Positions 47,724 to 56,555 of a stretch of DNA of 64,000 bases are shown here, piece by piece; position 1 is the stretch's first letter, and each line of letters opens with the position of its first letter. Made by a program: the position numbers and the translations under genes. Source of the stretch: JACCXG01 sp963750935. GTDB taxonomy: Bacteria; Acidobacteriota; Vicinamibacteria; Vicinamibacterales; 2-12-FULL-66-21. The stretch lies in contig CAVVSR010000017.1 in NCBI GenBank assembly GCA_963750935.1, forward strand, positions 1 to 64,000, in the 5' to 3' direction. Below the pieces are notes generated by a model. It did not search any database and had not been told where the DNA came from. It saw nothing but the letters and a program-made list of their open reading frames with translations.

Positions 47724-48980
47724 CTACGAACTCTTCTTCAGCATGTACGACGTCCGGTGCCAGACGTTGGCGCCCGGCTTCTTCACCTTCACTTCAAGGG
47801 TGCGGCGCCGCTTCGTCGGATCGGGGTTGGTCGAGTAGTAGCCGACGACGTAGTAGTCGCTGGTCTCCTGGTCGATGCGCTTGAGCGCCTTGGTGAAGTC
47901 GTTCTGGTTGACGACGGCGATGCCGCCGGTCAGCTCGGCGAGCACGCGCAGCGTGTCCTGCGTGCTGCGCACGTACTCCTGATACTCGACCATGTCGATC
48001 TTCTCGTCGAGATCCGGGCCGCCGACCAGGCCGCGCGGGTCGATCGTGTAGATCGTGGTGTTGGCGCGATTCGCGGCGCGCGTCAGCTCCGCGAGGTCGC
48101 TGACGAGGTCGGCGAACGCGAACTGATTCCCCTGCTTCGCCTGCACCGCCGGATCGTTGGGATCGTCGCTCGGCTGCGTGCTGCCGTCGCTGTTGTCGAC
48201 GTTGGAGCGCAGCTGCCCGTACCGCTCGAGCGCGTTCTTGGCGCGGGTCTTCGCAAACGGGTTCAGGTCGTAGCCGTTGCTGACGTAGATGAACGCCTTG
48301 CGGCGGTTATGAACGCCTTCGAGCTGGCGCATCATGTCCATCGCCGTCGAGAAGGCCACGTGGGCGCGATGGCGCACTTCGGGCGGCCCCTGCGAGCCCT
48401 CGGGCACGTCGAGGATGTCCTTCGGCGCGAGGCCGGCGCCCGAGATCTTCTTGAGCGCCTCGTCCAGCCGCTTGTGGTCGTAGGTCAGGTTGATCGACAG
48501 CGACGACGGCCCGGTGGAGACGATGCCGAACATGTCCCCTTCGTGGATCAGTTCCTTCGCGATCTTCTTGAACAGGTCGCGGATGCGGCCGGTGTTGCGG
48601 AAGTCGAGATGCAGGTCGTCGACGAAGATCAGGAAGATGCGGCCCGCCGCGTCGGTCGGCGGACGCGTCGGCGGCAGCACGATGCCTTCTGCGACGGGTG
48701 CGGGAGGCGGCGCCGCGATGTTGTAGCTGCGGCCGCCATGCGTCAGGGAGAACGAGATGATGTTCTGTGGCACGCCGTCCTCGAGGACCTCGAAATCCTC
48801 TTTTTTCAGGTCGGCGATGAATTGGCCGGCGCTGTCCCGCACGACCACGTCCGTGGTGACGAGTTCAACGCGCGTTGTGAAGTCTGGCCGCCGCTGATCC
48901 TGGGCGTCGATTGCCGCCGTGCCCATGAACGCCAGCCAGAGAGCCGGAACGAACCTCTCCCACCGGTGAATTGCTCGCAT
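47724..48980 (-). CDS. Exported VWFA-related protein (acidobacterial type)
   Basis: 418 aa with a signal peptide (ALWLAFMGTAAIDAQ). The N-terminal stretch TTRVELVTTDVVVRDSAGQF then IADLKKEDFEVLEDGVPQNI is the hallmark of the acidobacterial VWFA-related family. A von Willebrand A-like domain follows (IFLIFVDDLHLDFRNTGRIR; KAFIYVSNGYDLNPF; TTIYTIDPRGLVG), and the C-terminus has the typical DYYVVGYYSTNPDPTKRRRT. Its role is unknown, possibly adhesion or complex assembly at the envelope. It is convergent with the Oar-type receptor. Confidence 0.9.
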   Translation of the reverse strand: MRAIHRWERFVPALWLAFMGTAAIDAQDQRRPDFTTRVELVTTDVVVRDSAGQFIADLKKEDFEVLEDGVPQNIISFSLTHGGRSYNIAAPPPAPVAEGIVLPPTRPPTDAAGRIFLIFVDDLHLDFRNTGRIRDLFKKIAKELIHEGDMFGIVSTGPSSLSINLTYDHKRLDEALKKISGAGLAPKDILDVPEGSQGPPEVRHRAHVAFSTAMDMMRQLEGVHNRRKAFIYVSNGYDLNPFAKTRAKNALERYGQLRSNVDNSDGSTQPSDDPNDPAVQAKQGNQFAFADLVSDLAELTRAANRANTTIYTIDPRGLVGGPDLDEKIDMVEYQEYVRSTQDTLRVLAELTGGIAVVNQNDFTKALKRIDQETSDYYVVGYYSTNPDPTKRRRTLEVKVKKPGANVWHRTSYMLKKSS

Positions 48981-49004
48981 GCCGTTGATTATAAAGCCTG
49001 TGGG

Positions 49005-49798
49005 CTATTCGTGGGATCCCTCGTGGTCGTCGGCGTCATCCCCATCGTCCGGATCGGCCTCCCCGGCCTGCTCCGGTGAGCTGCCGGGTGCGCTCGAGCC
49101 CGCGGCCTCATGCGGACGATTCCCCTGGCCTGACCGCGACTTCCGGCGCCGCCGCCGTCGACCGATGACGCCGCGGAGAGACTCGAACACCGTCTCGTAC
49201 TCTTCCAGCCCTTGGCGGACCTCGTCGTCCGTCACCCAGGTGTCGGGGTTCAGCCGGTCGGCCGCGGTCTTGAGCTGCTCCTGGCGCTCGGGGTCGGTAA
49301 TGCGCCTGGAAATACCAGCCATGACGTCGGCGTAGCGCGCCCGAAGCCGCGCGAGGCCTTCGGATCCGAGCTGAGCATGCGCAGGGTTCAAGGGCTCGAA
49401 CGGGGGCTCGATGGGCGGCTCGCTCTCCACAACCGGCGTCGGCGCCTCTCCGGTTCCAGCTCGGCCGCCCGCGGCTCGACCGCTACCGCCGGCCGCTCCG
49501 TCTCGGACGCCCGGCGCTCGTTCCCGGTCGGCCGTCGCTCGGGTTCGCGCGGGACGAAGCCGACTTCCTCCTCGCCCTTCAGGATCTGGGGCCAATCGAA
49601 CCGGATGTGCGGATGATGCTCCTCGATCAGCCGGATGGCGTCTTCGTCCAGCGGTGCGCGTCCGACGCGAACGCCGGCAGGGGTGCGGAACCAATACAAC
49701 ACGCGCGTTCGCCCGCGGCCGCGACGGCGGGCAGGGCTGTGCACGACGAACGTGTTCTCGTAGCCGCGCTTGTCGCGCGTAAACCGCAGGGTTGGCAG
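49005..49798 (-). CDS. Conserved hypothetical protein (one frame break)
   Basis: About 264 aa. The N-terminal part reads LPTLRFTRDKRGYENTFVVH and LYWFRTPAGVRVGRAPLDED, then FDWPQILKGEEE. The C-terminal part, ARLRARYADVMAGISRRITD then LNPDTWVTDDEVRQGLEEYE, ends in a basic patch (RRRRRRKSRSGQ) and an acidic tail. A missing base (or two extra) at about 49440-49490 puts the halves in different frames. I find no annotated domain. The start is uncertain: 49798 is a CTG right after the upstream stop, and GTG 49744 is possible. It appears co-transcribed with the next gene upstream. Confidence 0.6.
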
Positions 49799-49800
49799 GC

Positions 49801-50454
49801 CTATTTCCTCTTCTGTGTTCGGGCTTTCACTGCCGGCGCGCCGCGTTTGGCCGCCCCCTTCGGGGCGACCTTGCGGCGAGGCTCGGGCGGGGTCCGCTTC
49901 CGGACGCCAGCGGACTTCGCCGCGGTCGTTCGTGTGGTCCGGGCCGCGGACTTCGCCACGGGCTTGGCTACAGGCTTTGCCGCCGGCTTGGACTGGGCTG
50001 GCTCAGGCGCCCGTCGCGGCTCAACCGTGGGCGCGCGATGCGCCAGCGTGAACCGCGTCTGGTCGCCAATCGTGTGATAGCTCCAGATCTCGGCGACGTT
50101 GACCGAATTCTCGGTGGCGAGCCGCTTTGCGATGTCGACGGAGCCGGCCGGGACGTAGAGGTGGAAGGGCGCCCGCGCCCGTCCGAGATGGGCCCACTGC
50201 GCCATCGCTTCGAGATGGTTAACTGATTCAGCCGTTTCGACTTCCACAGTTCCCATCAGCTTGCGGCCGCTGTCGGTCGAGGTCAGCACGAGGTCGGGAA
50301 AAATCTGCACCGGGCCGATTCGGACCGGCACGGTCTGGTCTTCGCCGATGTTGGTAACAACCTCAACGCGACGCTTGAGACGCACCTGAAGAAGCCTGAT
50401 GACCCGATCGTGCTCGAGCTGTTCGCGGACGGGCCGCACCAGAATGGGACTCAC
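49801..50454 (-). CDS. Hypothetical protein with a PD-(D/E)xK-like core and a histone-like tail
   Basis: 217 aa. Residues ~1-130 form an alpha/beta domain. QIFPDLVLTSTDSGRKLMGT followed by VEVETAESVNHLEAMAQWAH looks like the PD...ExE/K layout of the restriction-nuclease-like fold. From ~145 the tail is Ala/Lys/Pro/Arg-rich with KPVAKPVAKSAA repeats, resembling histone H1. No certain family is recognised. It could be a DNA-binding or nuclease-related protein or an inactive relative. It lies 149 bp from the divergent receiver gene. Confidence 0.55.
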   Translation of the reverse strand: MSPILVRPVREQLEHDRVIRLLQVRLKRRVEVVTNIGEDQTVPVRIGPVQIFPDLVLTSTDSGRKLMGTVEVETAESVNHLEAMAQWAHLGRARAPFHLYVPAGSVDIAKRLATENSVNVAEIWSYHTIGDQTRFTLAHRAPTVEPRRAPEPAQSKPAAKPVAKPVAKSAARTTRTTAAKSAGVRKRTPPEPRRKVAPKGAAKRGAPAVKARTQKRK

Positions 50455-50603
50455 TTGACCTCCGGCCGAGACAGTAACCCGAATTGCCTCAGATCAGAAA
50501 CGCGAATTTTACAGGCATTGGGACCGAATGCGCACACGCCGAAGGCAGATCCCCAAACTGCCCGACCCTTGACGTACAACTGACTCGGGCTGAGAATGAT
50601 ACG

Positions 50604-51020
50604 GTGATCGCGCCTGCTGGTCCCCGTCACGCGGAAGCCGCCACGAGCACAATTCTGATCGTGGATGACGACCAGTCGGTGGCCGACACCTTCGCTCGGA
50701 TGCTCCAGCTGGAAGGATTCAAGGTGAAGACCGCGCTCACGGCCGAGGACGGGCTGGAGGCCGCGTCTGCCCTGCTGCCTGACGCCATCATCCTGGACAT
50801 GCGAATGCCGATCACGAACGGCCTGCAGTTCCTGCGTCAGGTCCGTGCGCGGCCACCGCTCGCGAACATCCCCGTGGCGATCGTCACCGGGGACTACTTC
50901 CTGACCGATCCCGTCCAGAAGGAACTGGGCAAGCTCGGCGCGTCGATCCGGTTCAAGCCGCTCTGGCTCGAGGACCTGATCGCGCTGGCGAAAACCCTCA
51001 TCAACGCCAACGTCGCGTGA
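50604..51020 (+). CDS. Single-domain response regulator
   Basis: About 138 aa, receiver domain only. ILIVDDDQSVADTFARMLQL supplies the acidic pocket, DAIILDMRMPITNG the phospho-acceptor Asp, IVTGD the switch Thr, and IRFKP the conserved Lys. There is no output domain. GTG 50604 is the likely start. Its TGA overlaps hemE's GTG (GTGA, 51017-51020), so the two are translationally coupled, an odd pairing for heme synthesis. The partner kinase is not in the window. Confidence 0.85.
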   Translation: MIAPAGPRHAEAATSTILIVDDDQSVADTFARMLQLEGFKVKTALTAEDGLEAASALLPDAIILDMRMPITNGLQFLRQVRARPPLANIPVAIVTGDYFLTDPVQKELGKLGASIRFKPLWLEDLIALAKTLINANVA

Positions 51021-52081
51021 CCGATCGGTTCCTCCGGGCCTGCCGACGCGAGCAGGTCGACATGACACCCGTCTGGTTCATGCGTCAGGCCGGCCGCTAC
51101 ATGGCCGACTACCGCGCCTTGCGCGAGCGCTACTCGCTGCTCGAGATCTGCCGTCGGCCCGACCTCGCCGTCGCGGTGACGATGCAGCCGGTCGAGGCGA
51201 TCGAGGTCGACGCGGCGATTCTCTTCTCCGATCTCCTGCTGCCCTTCACGCCGATGGGCCTGCAGTTCGACTTCGTGAAGGGCGAAGGGCCGGCGGTAGA
51301 AAATCCGATTCGTTCTGCCGACGACGTCGAGCGGCTGCGGCGCTTCGAGCCGCGCGAGGCGCTCGCGCATGTGCTCGAGACGATTCGTCTGCTGAGAACC
51401 GAGCTGCGGAACGGCGTGCCGCTGATCGGATTCGGGGGCGCGCCGTTCACGCTCGCTGCCTACGCGATCGAGGGTGGGCCGTCGACGACCTACACGCGCA
51501 CGAAGACGTTCATGTACGAGCAGCCGCGCGCGTGGCACCGGCTGTGTGACCGGTTCGCCGAGATGATCGCCGATTACATGCACGCCCAGATCGACGCCGG
51601 CGTGCAGGCCGTGCAGATCTTCGATTCGTGGGCGGGCGCGTTGAGCCGCGCCGACTACCGGGAGTTCGCGCTTCCGCACACGACGCGCATCTTCGACGCC
51701 CTCCGCCATGCCGGCGTGCCGGCGATTCACTTCGGCGTCGGAACCGCGGCGATCCTCACCGATCTCGCCGAAGCCGGCGGCGACGTCATCGGCGTCGACT
51801 GGCGCCGTCCACTCGACGAGGCGTGGACCTTGCTCGGGCCGGAGCGCGCGATCCAGGGCAACCTCGATCCGGCATTGCTGCTCGGCCCGCTCGATCGCAC
51901 CTTCGACGTCGCCGGGGACATTCTCCAGCGCGCCGCTGGCCGGCCCGGGCACATCTTCAATCTGGGCCACGGCGTGCTTCCCGGGACGCCCCTCGAGCAC
52001 GTGCAGGAGCTCGCGCGCTACGTGCATCGGGCGTCGGCGCGCCAGGAGCGTTCGGAGAACGAGCAGTCTGTCGGGAACTGA
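51017..52081 (+). CDS. hemE: Uroporphyrinogen decarboxylase
   Basis: 354 aa. VWFMRQAGRYMADYRALRER is the HemE N-terminal signature, followed by ILFSDLLLPFTPMGL with the catalytic Asp, FGGAPFTLAAYAIEGG, QIFDSWAGALS and FNLGHGVLPGTPLEHV. It converts uroporphyrinogen III to coproporphyrinogen III. It lies between a receiver gene and hemG; hemH and hemN are not in this window. Confidence 0.96.
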   Translation: MTDRFLRACRREQVDMTPVWFMRQAGRYMADYRALRERYSLLEICRRPDLAVAVTMQPVEAIEVDAAILFSDLLLPFTPMGLQFDFVKGEGPAVENPIRSADDVERLRRFEPREALAHVLETIRLLRTELRNGVPLIGFGGAPFTLAAYAIEGGPSTTYTRTKTFMYEQPRAWHRLCDRFAEMIADYMHAQIDAGVQAVQIFDSWAGALSRADYREFALPHTTRIFDALRHAGVPAIHFGVGTAAILTDLAEAGGDVIGVDWRRPLDEAWTLLGPERAIQGNLDPALLLGPLDRTFDVAGDILQRAAGRPGHIFNLGHGVLPGTPLEHVQELARYVHRASARQERSENEQSVGN

Positions 52082-52105
52082 GCGCGACGGACTGATCAGC
52101 CTCGA

Positions 52106-53467
52106 GTGATCATCATCATTGGCGGAGGGATCACCGGCCTTTCAGCGGCCTTCGAGCTGGCGCGCCGCCAGACGCCATTCCTGCTGCTCGAAGCGCGGCC
52201 GCGCGCGGGTGGCCTCATCTACACCGAGCACGTCGACGGTTTCACGATCGACGCAGGCGCCGATTCGCTGCTGGCGCAGAAGCCCGCCGCGATCGAGCTG
52301 TGCGGAGAGCTCGGGCTCGGCGGGCGCCTGATGACGACGTCGCCGCCGCGGACCGCCTTCGTCCTGAAGCGAGGGCGCCTGCACGGCCTGCCGACACCGT
52401 CGGTGCTCGGCATCCCCACGACGCTGCCGGCGATCGCCGGGTACGATCTGCTGCCCTTTCACGCGCGTGCGCGCCTGGCGCTCGAGCCCTTCGTCCCGGT
52501 CGGCAGCCTGCCCGACGAGTCGGTCGCCGCATTCTTCCGGCGCCGGTTCGGCCGGCAGACCGTCGGCCTCATTGCCGAACCGCTGCTCGGCGGCATCCAT
52601 GCGGGCAACGTCGAGGACCTGTCGATGCAGGCGCTGTTTCCGCGCCTCGTCGAGGCGGAGCGCCAGCCGGGCGGCGTGATTCGCAACCTGGTGCCCCACC
52701 CGTCGGCGAAAGAGAGCGGCGCCTTCCGCGCGCTGCGCGAGGGGATGTCCGAGCTGGTGTCGACGCTGGTCGCTCGGATACCGGCCGGCTCCATCCGCCT
52801 TGGCGTGCCGGTGACGTCGCTGACGCGATCGGACCAGGACTGGACCGTCACGAGCGACGGTGCAGTCCATCGCGCGACGGCGATCATTCTCGCCGCGCCG
52901 GCGAACGTCGCCGCACGGCTGCTCGCCCCCGTCGATCCCACGGCCGCCGAGATCTGCGCCCGCGTGCCGTACGTTTCCACTGCCAGTGTGGCGCTCGGCT
53001 ACCGCCGCCGGGATGTCCGGCACGCGCTCGCCGGTTCGGGCTTCGTCGTCGCGCGGCAGCACAACGCGATGCGCATCACGGCGTGCACCTGGGTGTCGTC
53101 GAAGTGGGCACATCGCGCGCCCGACGACCATGCGCTGCTGCGCGCGTTCCTCGGCGGCGCGCACGATCCCGACGTCTGCGATCGGACCGACGCCGAACTG
53201 GTGGACATCGCCATTCGCGATCTGACGCCGGTGCTGGGCCTGACCTCCTCCCCTGTCATCGCCCGCGTCTATCGCTGGAGGGAGGCCGGAGCGCAGTACG
53301 TCGTCGGACATCGGGCGCGCATGCACGAGCTGAACGGGCGGCTGGCCGCGCTGCCGGGGCTGCACGCCGCGGGCAGCGGGTTCGAGGCGATTGGCATTCC
53401 CGACTGTGTCGCGCACGGGCGGCGTGCTGCTGCGGCCGCCTGGGATTACGTTACGATGAGAGGCTGA
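52106..53467 (+). CDS. hemG: Protoporphyrinogen oxidase (HemY type)
   Basis: 453 aa. IIIGGGITGLSAAFELARR binds FAD, ARPRAGGLIYTEHVDGFTID is the GG-doublet region, EPLLGGIHAGNVEDLSMQAL is specific to HemY-type PPOX, and the C-terminal FAD contact is HAAGSGFEAIGIPDC. It oxidises protoporphyrinogen IX, or coproporphyrinogen III in the coproporphyrin route; with no hemH or hemQ here, the route cannot be assigned. It follows hemE by 24 nt. Confidence 0.92.
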   Translation: MIIIIGGGITGLSAAFELARRQTPFLLLEARPRAGGLIYTEHVDGFTIDAGADSLLAQKPAAIELCGELGLGGRLMTTSPPRTAFVLKRGRLHGLPTPSVLGIPTTLPAIAGYDLLPFHARARLALEPFVPVGSLPDESVAAFFRRRFGRQTVGLIAEPLLGGIHAGNVEDLSMQALFPRLVEAERQPGGVIRNLVPHPSAKESGAFRALREGMSELVSTLVARIPAGSIRLGVPVTSLTRSDQDWTVTSDGAVHRATAIILAAPANVAARLLAPVDPTAAEICARVPYVSTASVALGYRRRDVRHALAGSGFVVARQHNAMRITACTWVSSKWAHRAPDDHALLRAFLGGAHDPDVCDRTDAELVDIAIRDLTPVLGLTSSPVIARVYRWREAGAQYVVGHRARMHELNGRLAALPGLHAAGSGFEAIGIPDCVAHGRRAAAAAWDYVTMRG

Positions 53468-53493
53468 ATGGGTCGAGTCAACGAGTGTTCGAG

Positions 53494-54192
53494 GTGAAAG
53501 TGCGGGACATCCAGAGTCGGTTGGCAGCGGCGGCGAGCGTAGTCGTGTTGGTGATGGCCGCGGGCGGCCACGGATCCGCGGAGCAGGCGCGCGGCGCGCG
53601 CAAGCCGGCCGCGCGAGAGGCCGCGAGGGCCGACGGCCTCAGCGCGGAGACCGTGAAACTGCTGGCAGAGATCAAGCGGAAGGACACCGGCCAGCTGGCC
53701 GTCTCCGAGGAAGACGGCCGCTTCCTGCGGCTGATGATCGCGACGAGCGGGTCCAAGCGCGCGCTGGAGATCGGCGGCGCCAGCGGATACAGCGCGATCT
53801 GGATGGGACACGGGCTGCGCGCCACGGGCGGGCGGCTGGTCACGATCGAATACGAGCCGGCGCGGGCCAAGGAGCTGGCGGACAACATCCGGCGCGCCGG
53901 CCTCTCCGACATCGTCGAGGTGGTGTCCGGCGACGCGTTCGAGCAGATCCCGAAGATTGCCGGATCGTTCGACTTCGTGTTCCTGGACGCGTGGAAGAAG
54001 GATTACAAGCGGTTCTTCGACACCGTGTACCCACGGCTCGACGCGCGCGGCCTGTTCGTCGCGCACAACGTCGTCAACAAGAAGAATGAGATGGAGGATT
54101 TCCTCGACGCCGTGCAGCGACACCCGTCCCTGTGGACGACGATCGTGTCGCCGTCCGGGGAAGGTATGTCGGTGTCGATGAAAACGAAGTAG
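53494..54192 (+). CDS. Exported class I O-methyltransferase
   Basis: About 232 aa. GTG 53494 gives MKVRDIQSRLAAAASVVVLV then MAAGGHGSAEQ, a signal-peptide-like leader. The catalytic part matches caffeoyl-CoA/catechol O-methyltransferases: ALEIGGASGYSAIWMGHGLR (SAM motif I), RLVTIEYEPARAKELADNIR, and FDFVFLDAWKKDYKRFFDTV (metal-binding Asp/Lys region). Export would be odd for a SAM-dependent enzyme, since periplasmic SAM is not known. The leader may instead be a membrane anchor. It lies 26 nt after hemG. Confidence 0.78.
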   Translation: MKVRDIQSRLAAAASVVVLVMAAGGHGSAEQARGARKPAAREAARADGLSAETVKLLAEIKRKDTGQLAVSEEDGRFLRLMIATSGSKRALEIGGASGYSAIWMGHGLRATGGRLVTIEYEPARAKELADNIRRAGLSDIVEVVSGDAFEQIPKIAGSFDFVFLDAWKKDYKRFFDTVYPRLDARGLFVAHNVVNKKNEMEDFLDAVQRHPSLWTTIVSPSGEGMSVSMKTK

Positions 54193-54204
54193 CGCGACGG
54201 GGGA

Positions 54205-54486
54205 TCAGTCTTCGTCGCTGGCTGATTCTTCCTCGGCGGGTTCCGGAGCGGGGGCGGCTACGGCCGCCACCTTGGCCTTGGTGACGCGCTTCTTGCGCAC
54301 CTTGCCGCGCGCGCCGGCCGGCACCGGTTCGTCACTCGGCTCGAGTTTCGACATGCTCGTGAGGAATTTCTTCACTCCGTGATCGTCGAACTGGACACGC
54401 GTATATGCATCTTCGACCGCGACGACAGAACCCAGACCATACGTGGGTTCCACCACACGCGCCCCGACCTCGAACCGCTTCATCAC
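54205..54486 (-). CDS. Small Tudor-like (DUF3553-like) protein
   Basis: 93 aa. KRFEVGARVVEPTYGLGSVV then RVQFDDHGVKKFLTSMSKLE resembles the short SH3/Tudor-like module found at UvrD C-termini. The rest is a Lys/Arg patch (KVRKKRVTKAK) and an acidic end. It may contact RNA polymerase or nucleic acid; this is inference. It is convergent with the O-methyltransferase gene, 12 nt apart. Confidence 0.65.
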   Translation of the reverse strand: MMKRFEVGARVVEPTYGLGSVVAVEDAYTRVQFDDHGVKKFLTSMSKLEPSDEPVPAGARGKVRKKRVTKAKVAAVAAPAPEPAEEESASDED

Positions 54487-54552
54487 ATTCCTCCCGCCAG
54501 CCGCTCCCGCCGCCGCAACTGTAAGCGTATCTGACGGTTACGTCAGCGTCAA

Positions 54553-54581
54553 CTGACCAGACCGGATCGCTATGGTACAGT
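54553..54581 (+). promoter_or_regulatory. Promoter of the arginase gene, probably leaderless
   Basis: CTGACC (54553-54558), a 17-bp spacer, then TACAGT (54576-54581) preceded by TGG, an extended -10. GTG 54590 lies 8 nt after the hexamer, so the predicted start of transcription falls at or next to the start codon. No Shine-Dalgarno is present. Confidence 0.55.
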
Positions 54582-54589
54582 CCACGCCC

Positions 54590-55500
54590 GTGAAGCCCAT
54601 TCACGTCATCGGCGTGTCGCTCGACCTGGGCGGCAACCGCCGCGGTGTCGACATGGGACCGTCGGCTTTTCGCATCGCCGGACTGGCCGAACGCCTGATC
54701 GCGCTGGGAATGACCGTGGTGGACGAGGGCGATCTCGGTCGCACCGATTCCCGAGGTGAAGTCGGTCGGCGACCCGCAAAAGAAGTACATGCAGGAGATC
54801 CTCAGGGTCTGCGAACAGCTCTACCGTACATCGATGGCCGTGTTCGAAAAGGGGGGGACGCCAGTTGTGCTCGGCGGCGACCATAGCCTGGCGGCCGGCT
54901 CCGTGGCGGCGACCTCTGAGTTCGCCCGGCGAGCCGACGGCAGGATCGGGCTGATCTGGGTGGACGCGCACGGAGACATGAATACGCCGGCGAGCAGCAG
55001 CAGCGGCAACGTGCACGGGATGCCGCTCGCGTCCCTGCTCGGTCCCGAGCCTGCCGAACTCTCCGGCATCGGCGGCTTCTCCCCGAAGGTGCTTCCGCGG
55101 AACACGGTGCTCATCGGCATCAGGAATCTCGACGAGCGTGAGAAGGACATGCGTGCGGGCGGCGGGCGTGCGCGTGTTCACCATGAAGGACATCGATCGA
55201 TCGGGGATCGCGTCGGTGACCGAACAAGCGATCGAGGCGGCCTCCGCTGGCACGACCGGCGTGCACGTATCCTTCGATCTCGACGTCTGCGACCCGACGA
55301 TCGCGCCCGGCGTCGGCACGCCCGTCAAGGGCGGGCTCGACTACCGCGAGGCGCACATGCTGATGGAGATGGTGGCGGATTCCGGCCTGCTCCGCGCGCT
55401 CGATCTCGTCGAGGTCAACCCGATCCTCGACGACCGCAACATGACCGCGGCGCTCGGCGTCGAGCTCGTGCTCTCCGCGCTCGGCCAGAAAATTCTCTGA
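54590..55500 (+). CDS. rocF: Arginase (two frame breaks)
   Basis: About 302 aa corrected. IHVIGVSLDLGGNRRGVDMG is the start, GGDHSLAAGSVAA carries the first Mn ligands, WVDAHGDMNTPASSSSGNVH then GMPLA is the arginase rather than agmatinase form, and SFDLDVCDPTIAPGVGTPV holds the last ligands. One extra G at 54737-54738 (restoring EGDLVAPIPEVKSVGDPQ) and one extra base near 55152 (restoring EKDMVRAAGVRVFTMKDID) split it. It hydrolyses arginine to ornithine and urea. It stands alone behind its own promoter. Confidence 0.93.
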
Positions 55501-55528
55501 GCAGTCCGTCGTGATGGCGCGACGCGGC

Positions 55529-56011
55529 TCAGGTCGCGTGCGGCGAAATCCGTCGCGTGCCGGGCTCGTTGCGGGCGGCAGCGGCGATCATCTTCTGTAC
55601 CGACTCCACCAGCATCAGCAGCGAGAAGGGCTTCTGGATCAGCCGGGTGTTGGGGCGCATCTGCTCCAGCCCGCCGGACTCGTCGGGGACCGCTGAAAAG
55701 ATGATGACCGGCGTCGGCGGAGGAATCGACAGGATCACTTCGCGTCCCGATCCCTGCGTGAGACGCAGGTCGACGATCGCGGCGGCCAGGCGCAGTTCGC
55801 GGAGGCGGTCGATGGCGCCATCCGCGCTGTCGGCGGTGACGACGTCGAAGCCATGGAGCGCGAGAAACTTCTGGAGCGGCCCGCGCACGGCGAGGTCGTC
55901 CTCGACGAGCAGCACGATTGGTCGGCGCTCCTCGGCCTTCTGACCGGCCGGCTTCGCTGCCGGTGCCCGGCCGTCACGCGCCGGCTTGCCCTTGGTCTCC
56001 CTCGACGGCAT
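55529..56011 (-). CDS. Single-domain response regulator
   Basis: About 160 aa from ATG 56011, preceded by GGAGGACGC. After a basic Pro/Ala-rich leader of ~30 residues comes the receiver: PIVLLVEDDLAVRGPLQKFL, AAIVDLRLTQGSG (acceptor Asp), VIIFSAV and RLIQKPFSL (conserved Lys). No output domain. It is convergent with arginase; its kinase is unknown. Confidence 0.82.
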   Translation of the reverse strand: MPSRETKGKPARDGRAPAAKPAGQKAEERRPIVLLVEDDLAVRGPLQKFLALHGFDVVTADSADGAIDRLRELRLAAAIVDLRLTQGSGREVILSIPPPTPVIIFSAVPDESGGLEQMRPNTRLIQKPFSLLMLVESVQKMIAAAARNEPGTRRISPHAT

Positions 56012-56202
56012 GCGTCCTCCTCGTCCGTCCTCAGCTGTTCGGGGCTGATGATAGCGGAGTCGTCCGGGCGTTACCTCAATGGGCGGAATGCCGTCCCTTA
56101 TTGCAGTCTTCCCTGGCTGAACAATTCCGGTGCAATTCCGCGAAAGCTCAACCATTATTTCAATTGGACAGAACGGCGTCGAGCCTCGATACTCCCTGCA
56201 TC

Positions 56203-56418
56203 GTGCTGCTGGGAACACGCTGCCCGTCTTGTTCGTCGGCGTCGATCCGCCTGGCGCCGCCTGAGCGTCGGGAGCTCCTGACCTTCAAGTGCAACGCGTG
56301 CGGCCGCATGTGGAGCGAACACTCCAATGCTCAGCGCCCGACTACCGACCCCGGGGACACTTCGTCGCAGAACATGGTTCGGGATCAGTTGGTCCCGCCA
56401 GTCTCCAGCCAATCCTGA
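56203..56418 (+). CDS. Small zinc-ribbon protein
   Basis: 71 aa from GTG 56203: LLGTRCPSCSSASIRLAPPE then LLTFKCNACGRMWSEHS. The two CxxC pairs about 22 residues apart form a zinc ribbon similar to short transcription-related or recruiting ribbons. The C-terminal part is Gln/Ser-rich and unstructured. No strong ribosome site is visible, so the start is uncertain. Confidence 0.45.
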   Translation: MLLGTRCPSCSSASIRLAPPERRELLTFKCNACGRMWSEHSNAQRPTTDPGDTSSQNMVRDQLVPPVSSQS

Positions 56419-56555
56419 TCGCCGCATCAGGCAGGCTCCACGCCGCCCGGATCAACTTCTTCGCCACACGAGCCTCGGGGCGTCGCCACGCATGCGCCTC
56501 CGGCACGACGCCGTAATGGTCGGCGCGCCCCACGGGCGCGTTGGAGGTGCACCGC

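Noticed and set aside
52300..53480. Frame continuous with the O-methyltransferase through hemG
   Set aside because: The upstream part is Arg/Ala-rich shadow of hemG. The real gene begins at about 53494.
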